In this document: positions 4,022 to 8,858 of the stretch, piece after piece
How the letters are laid out: each line of letters opens with the position of its first letter
Numbering within the stretch: position 1 is the stretch's first letter
NCBI GenBank assembly: GCA_021413535.1
Contig: JAIOQF010000216.1
Span: forward strand, 1 to 8,858
Length of the DNA stretch: 8,858 nucleotides
Source: Verrucomicrobiota bacterium
Lineage (GTDB): Bacteria; Verrucomicrobiota; Verrucomicrobiia; Verrucomicrobiales; Verrucomicrobiaceae
Direction of reading: 5' to 3'
Position numbers and translations under genes: made by a program
The notes under the pieces: model-generated
What the model was told of the DNA's origin: nothing
Database searches by the model: none
What the model saw: the letters and a program-made list of their open reading frames with translations, nothing else

Positions 4022-6646
4022 ATGAACGGAATCCCAAATAGCACACCGCGCTCAGGCAACCGCTCTGGCGGCAACGGGGGGCCTGATTCCGCTCAACTTT
4101 TGGAAGAGGCGCAAGCTGAGACCGATGCCGTCCTGAAGGATCTTGGATCGCAACTCAACGGCCTGAGCGCGGCAGAGGCTGCTTCTCGCCTGAAGCAGGT
4201 CGGGACGAACGAGATTGCCAGGGAGAAGCGCCAGTCGGCCCTGATGCGCCTCTTCAGTAACGTCAAAAATCCTTTGGTGCTTCTGCTCATCGCTCTGGGC
4301 GTGCTTTCCTTTCTCACCGGAGACCTGCGGGCAACGGTCGTTATTTTCGTGATGGTGGTTCTGGGCGTGGTGCTGCGTTTCTTCCAGGAGATGCGGGCCG
4401 ATAATGCCGCCGCGAAACTCCAGGCGATGGTCAGTAATACGGCGACCATGGTGCGCGATGGCAAGGAGGCCGAGATTGCGCTCAAAATGTTGGTGCCAGG
4501 CGACATTATCCGCCTCGCCGCCGGTGACATGGTGCCGGCGGATGTGCGGGTGCTTTCCGCCAAGGATCTGTTCTTAAATCAAGCGGCCCTCACTGGTGAA
4601 GCCCTGCCGGTGGAGAAGAAGTCCGCCCCGGCACCGTCCAACATCCAGAATCCATTGGACCTTCCCAACATCTGCTTCCTCGGCTCCAACGTGGAGAGCG
4701 GATCTGCGACCGCCGTGGTGATCCACACCGGGAACCGGACCTACTTCGGATCTTTGGCCGCCAGCATCGTGGGCCAGCGCCAGTTGACCAGCTTCGACAA
4801 GGGCGTCAACAAGTTCACCTGGCTGATGATCTGGTTCATCGCCGCGATGGTTCCGGCTGTTTTTCTCATCAACGGACTGAGCAAGCACAACTGGATGGAA
4901 GCTTTCCTCTTCGCCATGGCCGTGGCCGTCGGACTGACCCCCGAGATGTTGCCCATGATCGTCACCGTTAACCTGTCCAAAGGCGCCCTGGCCATGGCCC
5001 GCAAGAAGGTGATCGTCAAACGCCTGAACTCCATTCAGAACTTCGGGGCGATGGACGTGCTGTGCACCGACAAGACTGGCACCCTCACGCAAGGCAAGAT
5101 CGTGCTCGAAAAGCATCTGGACGTGCACGGCGATCCCAGCGAGAAGGTGCTGCATTACGGCTACTTGAACAGCTACCACCATACCGGCTTGAAGAATCTG
5201 CTCGCCGAAGCGATTCTCGCCCATCAGGAGCTGGAGGAACACCTGAAGGCGAAAGAGCAGTTCCGCAAAATCGACGAAATCCCTTTCGACTTTGTGCGGC
5301 GCCGGATGTCGGTGGTGGTGGAAGATGAGAAGGGTCTGAACACGCTGATCTGCAAGGGGGCGGTGGAAGAAGTGATGAGTCAGTGCACCCGGGTGGAAGT
5401 CAAAGGGGAGGTCATCGAGGTTCTGCCCGAGCACGACGCCAAACGGCGGCAGTTGGCGGACGAATTGAATGGCCAGGGCTTCCGGGTCATCGCGCTCGCT
5501 TACAAGCAGATGCCTGGCGCCTCCGATGACCCGGTTTACTCGGTCAAAGATGAGTCGGACCTGATCCTGCTGGGTTTCCTAGCCTTCCTCGACCCGCCGA
5601 AGGCCACTGCCGCCGAAGCCTTGAAGCGGTTGCACGGCTTGAATGTGGACGTCAAAGTTCTGACCGGCGACAATGAGATTATCACCGCCTACATCTGCAA
5701 GGAAGTGGGCATGCCCGTGGAGCATCTCTTGCTCGGCTCGCAAGTCGAGGCAATGAGCGAGACGGAATTGGCCGAAGCCTGCAGCAAGACCAGCGTCTTC
5801 GCCCGGCTCGTCCCGGCTCACAAGGAACGCATCATTCGTGCGCTTCAAAGCAAGGGGCATGTGTTGGGATTCATGGGCGACGGCATCAATGACGCCCCGG
5901 CCTTGAAGGCCGCTGATGTGGGCATCTCGGTGGACAGCGCGGTGGACATCGCCAAGGAGTCTTCCGACATCATCTTGTTGGAAAACAGCCTCCTAGTCCT
6001 GGAGCAGGGCGTGCTGGAAGGCCGGCGCGTGTTCGGCAACATCGTCAAGTATATCAAAATGGCGGCCAGCTCGAACTTCGGCAACATGTTCAGTGTCGTC
6101 GGGGCTAGCGCGTTTCTGCCGTTCCTGCCCATGCTGCCGATCCAGGTGCTGACCAACAACCTGCTTTACGACTTCTCGCAGACCACCATCCCCACTGACG
6201 AGGTGGACGCAGAATGGTTGACCAAGCCACGCCAGTGGACCATCGCCAAGATCCTGCGTTTCATTTTGTTCATCGGGCCGATCAGCTCGATTTTCGATTA
6301 CCTTACGTTCTTCCTGATGCTTTATGTTTTCAACTGCTGGGAGAATCCGGCACTGTTCCACACCGGCTGGTTCGTGGAGTCACTCTTCACCCAGACGTTG
6401 ATCATTCATGTCATTCGCACCAACAAGATTCCATTCATCCAAAGCCGGGCCAGCTGGCCCCTCATCGTCACTTCCTTGATCATCGTCGCGGCAGGCGCCT
6501 GGCTGACCGTTTCACCCCTGGCGAACACGCTCGGGTTTGTTCCACTCCCGCCACGATACTGGCTGTTTCTAGCCGTCATGCTGGTGGGTTATGCGATTCT
6601 GACACAAATGGTGAAGTCCTGGTTTATTCGCAGGTTTGGCGAATGA
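4022..6646 (+). CDS. mgtA: Magnesium-translocating P-type ATPase (MgtA/MgtB family)
   Basis: The 874-aa P3B-type ATPase imports Mg2+ using ATP. All core motifs are present: actuator loop TGEA at 191-194, the M4 ion-site motif GLTPEMLP at 304-311, phosphorylation motif DKTGTLT with D350, hinge TGDN at 548-551, GDGIND at 619-624, and the M5-M6 motif NNLLYDFSQTTIP starting at 712. The C-terminal block (RFILFIGPISSIFDYLTFF, later IHVIRTNKIPFIQSRASWPL) is specific for MgtA/MgtB and excludes Ca2+ and K+ pumps. Length is close to E. coli MgtA (898 aa); the N-terminus is somewhat shorter and Gly/Asn/Ser-rich. The ATG follows the permease stop by 5 bp, with AAAAGG as a weak ribosome site, so translational coupling is likely. 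No independent Mg2+-sensing leader of the E. coli kind fits in this gap. Confidence 0.98.
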   Translation: MNGIPNSTPRSGNRSGGNGGPDSAQLLEEAQAETDAVLKDLGSQLNGLSAAEAASRLKQVGTNEIAREKRQSALMRLFSNVKNPLVLLLIALGVLSFLTGDLRATVVIFVMVVLGVVLRFFQEMRADNAAAKLQAMVSNTATMVRDGKEAEIALKMLVPGDIIRLAAGDMVPADVRVLSAKDLFLNQAALTGEALPVEKKSAPAPSNIQNPLDLPNICFLGSNVESGSATAVVIHTGNRTYFGSLAASIVGQRQLTSFDKGVNKFTWLMIWFIAAMVPAVFLINGLSKHNWMEAFLFAMAVAVGLTPEMLPMIVTVNLSKGALAMARKKVIVKRLNSIQNFGAMDVLCTDKTGTLTQGKIVLEKHLDVHGDPSEKVLHYGYLNSYHHTGLKNLLAEAILAHQELEEHLKAKEQFRKIDEIPFDFVRRRMSVVVEDEKGLNTLICKGAVEEVMSQCTRVEVKGEVIEVLPEHDAKRRQLADELNGQGFRVIALAYKQMPGASDDPVYSVKDESDLILLGFLAFLDPPKATAAEALKRLHGLNVDVKVLTGDNEIITAYICKEVGMPVEHLLLGSQVEAMSETELAEACSKTSVFARLVPAHKERIIRALQSKGHVLGFMGDGINDAPALKAADVGISVDSAVDIAKESSDIILLENSLLVLEQGVLEGRRVFGNIVKYIKMAASSNFGNMFSVVGASAFLPFLPMLPIQVLTNNLLYDFSQTTIPTDEVDAEWLTKPRQWTIAKILRFILFIGPISSIFDYLTFFLMLYVFNCWENPALFHTGWFVESLFTQTLIIHVIRTNKIPFIQSRASWPLIVTSLIIVAAGAWLTVSPLANTLGFVPLPPRYWLFLAVMLVGYAILTQMVKSWFIRRFGE

Positions 6647-6809
6647 GGGCATTGTCAGACAAGGCCCACGGCCATTCTACTGCCAAAGCTAGACTTCTGC
6701 TCGTCCGCCTTCCGCGCGATATTATCGATCTTTTCGGCGGCGTGAAATCCATTTGGTACGCTCTTTACTCGTTCTTGCCCCTAAAGGCTTAGAGTGCCAT
6801 GCTTCCAAA

Positions 6810-7322
6810 ATGAAGATGCGATGTGTTCCGCTTCTTGCCGCTTGGTTTGCTATAGGCATTACCGCGCCCAGTCAATTACAAGCCCGCCTTGGCGAAACAC
6901 CTGCGGAATGCACGGCGCGATACGGTAAGCCTGCGCAGTTGGATAAAGAGAAAATGACACTCAAGTTTGTGAAGGATGGAATTCAGCTCCCTTGCCACTT
7001 TTATGAGGGTAAATGCGATCAGATCATTTTTGCTCGTGCGGACGAAAAAATTGAACGTTTCACGAACGCTGAGATTGCCGTCTTTTTAGAGGCAAATGGA
7101 GGTGGGGAAAAGTGGGAAAAGTCTTACAGAGAAGTAGGAATAAACGGAATAGAACAGGCTTGGGAAACACTTTCGGGAATCAAGGCCTTTGCCCTTAAAC
7201 GTGGGCTTGGAATCCGAACGAAAGGATTCTATGAACGTCAAAAGGCGGCAACGAAAAAAGCCAAAGAGGAAGAGGAAAGAGCCAAAGCAGATGCTGCAAA
7301 GGCAAAGCTTAAAGATTTCTAA
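6810..7322 (+). CDS. Secreted protein of unknown function, RLGET-type
   Basis: The 170-aa product has a signal peptide (MKMRCVPLLAAWFAIGITAP…) with a likely cut after LQA at residue 25. The mature start RLGETPAECTARYGKP (26-41) is a motif I associate with small secreted proteins of Verrucomicrobiota. Two further Cys (C62, C69) could form a disulfide. Residues about 84-135 hold a moderately conserved-looking domain (FTNAEIAVFLEANGGGEKW). The tail from about 141 is a charged Lys/Ala/Glu helix ending KADAAKAKLKDF, similar in style to the lipoprotein at 2436-2738. Function is unknown. An upstream in-frame ATG at 6753 would bury the signal peptide, so I prefer 6810. GC content is clearly lower than in mgtA, which hints at separate origin or relaxed codon use. 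It begins 163 bp after mgtA. Confidence 0.8.
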   Translation: MKMRCVPLLAAWFAIGITAPSQLQARLGETPAECTARYGKPAQLDKEKMTLKFVKDGIQLPCHFYEGKCDQIIFARADEKIERFTNAEIAVFLEANGGGEKWEKSYREVGINGIEQAWETLSGIKAFALKRGLGIRTKGFYERQKAATKKAKEEEERAKADAAKAKLKDF

Positions 7323-7540
7323 GCGCACCTACCAAACCACACGCTTGCGTCTTGCCACATCCATCGCGCAAGGTTTTCACCGAGAACCCGCGCCTTGTCC
7401 CAGTGCTTCAAGCCGACCAGCACTTCAAGCCGAACGATCAGGACGGCAGGATGCGCCAGCCGCGTTTGTTGCCAGTGCGCGGAAGCTTCTGCACCCGCGA
7501 CTGCAGAACTCCGTGTTGCTGGCACCAATAATGGCGATGT
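7319..7540 (-). pseudogene. TPR-like remnant, truncated at both ends
   Basis: The minus-strand frame is open from 7540 to a TAG at 7319-7321, bounded upstream by TGA at 7541-7543, with no ATG (only a TTG at 7526-7528). The encoded segment HPAVLIVRLEVLVGLKHWDKA then RVLGENLARW reads like one helix-turn-helix of a tetratricopeptide repeat protein. It breaks off after DASVWFGRCA, where a second repeat helix would be expected. The N-terminal residues before HPAVL show no TPR pattern. It is probably the remnant of a larger TPR gene, wedged between the stops of two convergent genes, overlapping the last bases of the secreted-protein gene. Evidence is pattern recognition only; a chance frame cannot be excluded. 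Confidence 0.42.
7400..7433. repeat. Tandem 17-bp repeat (15/17 identical)
   Basis: Two adjacent 17-base units, 7400-7416 and 7417-7433, share CTTCAAGCCGA and differ at two positions (CCAGTG versus CCAGCA at their starts). They lie in the TPR-like remnant, where they encode RLEVLVGLK on minus. A 17-base period would shift the frame if newly duplicated, yet the TPR spacing appears intact across it, so chance similarity is as likely as duplication. Confidence 0.45.
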
Positions 7541-7566
7541 TCAATTTCACCCTGCCGATCACTACG

Positions 7567-8709
7567 TCACTTGCGCAATTCGCGATGCCGGTCTGACTCT
7601 GCTCTAATCGGCCCCGGGAGCGATGCAGGCCCCAGATGCTGTTTTAAATCACCCGCGTAAACTGCCAGTTCAAGGAATGCGCGGCCCACCACCGTGCCCT
7701 GTGCATCCAGAACATCACATGCGCCTTCCCAATACGGCAAACCGGTGATGCTGCCACCCTGCTCTTGATCTTTGGCCAGGGGTTTCAATTCGAGCGTCAC
7801 AGATTCAAAAGCGATTCGGACATGATTCGGATACTCCGCTTGTGAATGAGGGCTGCGCCAAGTCCCCAGCGATTTCCACGAGAAAGCATCATGCGCCAAC
7901 GCCCTCGGCGCGCCATCGAGCCCGACCATGGTCAAAGTGGATGCTGCATCCGTGCCGCCATCCACGCGGCGCATGCGATACACCATGATCTCGCGACCAT
8001 CACGGAGTTGAATGGCGGCCCAATCCCAGCCGACCTGGCCTTCATCAAGCTGACTGCTGCTGAATTCATGATCCATCCAAGCCTCGCCCGTGACGCGATG
8101 CTCCACGCTGCCGGTCTTCACACTTCCAGCCGCCCTCAAACGAGGGAACGTCAGGTAGTGACTCGCCGCGTTTGCGGAGCTGCCTTTGCGGGACACGCCA
8201 TCCTTGCCAAAAACCACCAGCGGTTTCGCGATGTCGAATTCCAGCTTCAAGACCGCCTCTGCTTTTATCGTGGCAGCCATGTAAAGGCGATTCGTCTTCT
8301 CATCCAGCCGCAACGACCAGTTCGAATTGCGCACATCGAGTGTCGTGAGCGAGGCTGAAGCATCCCAACCTTCCCGATTGAGCCTCTCCTCGTGCCGGAA
8401 CGTGCCGGAAACCGCATCGAGCAGGGCCGCATGCGCCAGATGGAATTGTTGCACCGCGCCGGATTCATCGCGCCGGGCTTGACGAAAAAACGTCACCTGA
8501 AATCCAAAGCGCTGACCTTGATCGCCGTCCAGATGACCGGTGAGATACCACCATTCCGTGCGGAACTCCGGATGACTGCCGTGATCCCTGGGAAACTCAA
8601 AAGTTTTCCCTGCTTGCGGAATCGCAAAGCCGTCGTTCGTCGTCGTTTGTGCCCACGCTATTCCTGCCAGCAGCCACAAGGTTATGATGAATCGTTGTGC
8701 CATGATCAT
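7567..8709 (-). CDS. Secreted CrtC/AttH-type lipocalin-like protein
   Basis: The 380-aa protein has a signal peptide (residues 1-20, cut after AWA). The mature part shows the hallmarks of the carotenoid 1,2-hydratase/AttH family (CrtC and Lipocalin_9 domains, two beta-barrel-like halves, COG5621 'predicted secreted hydrolase'): TEWWYLTGHL at 51-60, WMDHEFSS at 211-218, VGWDWAAIQL at 226-235, and LPYWEGACDV at 324-333 with AFLELAVYAG at 344-353. In phototrophs CrtC hydrates carotenoids; in non-phototrophs the substrate is unknown. ATG 8707-8709 overlaps the upstream permease stop (ATGA), with GGGAGG 4 nt before it. A second ATG at 8701-8703 would be 10 nt away and is almost as likely. The last 20 residues (GPASLPGPIRAESDRHRELR) go beyond the family's usual end. 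The upstream ABC permease suggests an AttEFGH-like export operon. Confidence 0.9.
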   Translation of the reverse strand: MIMAQRFIITLWLLAGIAWAQTTTNDGFAIPQAGKTFEFPRDHGSHPEFRTEWWYLTGHLDGDQGQRFGFQVTFFRQARRDESGAVQQFHLAHAALLDAVSGTFRHEERLNREGWDASASLTTLDVRNSNWSLRLDEKTNRLYMAATIKAEAVLKLEFDIAKPLVVFGKDGVSRKGSSANAASHYLTFPRLRAAGSVKTGSVEHRVTGEAWMDHEFSSSQLDEGQVGWDWAAIQLRDGREIMVYRMRRVDGGTDAASTLTMVGLDGAPRALAHDAFSWKSLGTWRSPHSQAEYPNHVRIAFESVTLELKPLAKDQEQGGSITGLPYWEGACDVLDAQGTVVGRAFLELAVYAGDLKQHLGPASLPGPIRAESDRHRELRK

Positions 8710-8858
8710 TCTTCCTCCCAGCGCATCTTTGCGCCCCATTTGCCAACCATGGCCGCCACGAAAGACCCCACGCCGATCACTGCCAGCGCGAGAACCGCGA
8801 TCTGCCACCACGGCAGTGCGAAGCCCAAGGTCCAGCCGAAGCATTGCTTGTTGATGCG
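8706..8858 (-). CDS. ABC transporter permease, FtsX-like, C-terminal 50 residues (partial)
   Basis: The window holds only the last 50 codons, read from the right edge to a TGA at 8706-8708. The segment has FGWTLGFALPWWQIAVLAL followed by a hydrophobic helix (about 16-39) and a short basic/acidic end (KWGAKMRWEEE). The pattern of a polar F-G-W-x-L start, one membrane helix and a short cytoplasmic tail is the C-terminus of FtsX/MacB-type permeases such as AttF/AttG. Its stop overlaps the lipocalin-like gene start by ATGA, a common sign of translational coupling. Most of the gene lies outside the window, so type and substrate cannot be read here. Confidence 0.8.
   Translation of the reverse strand, partial: RINKQCFGWTLGFALPWWQIAVLALAVIGVGSFVAAMVGKWGAKMRWEEE

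Noticed and set aside
4574..5434. Long minus-strand ORF (286 codons) inside mgtA
   Set aside because: His/Gln/Asp/Leu-rich product with no family pattern; the mgtA frame on the plus strand is unmistakable, and such antisense frames are common in GC-rich genes.
6652..6680. TTGTCA plus TTCTAC as promoter of the gene at 6810
   Set aside because: The -10 match is too poor and the distance to the start too long to claim it.
6214..6792. Plus-strand ORF of 192 codons across the end of mgtA
   Set aside because: Most of it is an out-of-frame reading of mgtA; the part after 6646 has no recognisable protein pattern or start site.
7846..8358. Plus-strand ORF of 170 codons opposite the lipocalin-like gene
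   Set aside because: Antisense shadow; the minus frame carries the family motifs.

Overview
The window is a bacterial chromosomal segment of mixed, moderately high GC. Its content suggests the Verrucomicrobiota. This rests on a small secreted protein with an R-L-G-E-T…C…RYGKP start, a TPR-like fragment of a type I associate with that phylum, a set of tiny envelope and stress proteins common there, and starts with A-rich leaders instead of a clear Shine-Dalgarno sequence. The assignment is an inference without a search.

Left part (about 1-900, minus strand): a VIT1/CCC1-family transporter (iron/manganese type), followed by a perfect 7-bp stem-loop. A dyad symmetry lies just upstream of its start. 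The divergent gap (876-1205) has no confident gene. It holds one weak minus-strand reading frame and a 7-bp inverted repeat.

Centre-left (1206-2738, plus strand): a doubtful small ORF, then five short genes in a row: an entericidin-like lipoprotein, an Lmo0937-type membrane peptide (49 aa), a two-TM protein resembling DUF3185, a CsbD-family protein, and a Lys/Ala/Glu-rich lipoprotein that looks like a surface-anchored LEA-like coiled coil. A TATACT box preceded by C sits just ahead of the first of the five. The set looks like a stress (osmotic or envelope) cassette.

Centre (2862-6646, plus strand): an AI-2E-family (PerM/TqsA/YdiK) permease, and 5 bp later a full-length Mg2+-importing P-type ATPase (mgtA) with all catalytic motifs intact. 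The two are probably co-transcribed.

Right part: a small secreted protein of unknown function with a charged C-terminal tail and visibly lower GC (6810-7322, plus), then a minus-strand TPR-like remnant. After that comes a minus-strand pair: the last 50 residues of an FtsX-type ABC permease, overlapping by ATGA the start of a secreted CrtC/AttH-type lipocalin-like protein.

I found no mobile element, tRNA, rRNA, CRISPR array or defence system. The most interesting item is the compact stress cassette beside two ion/solute transporters and a divergent VIT-type transporter, which together may form one envelope and metal-stress island.
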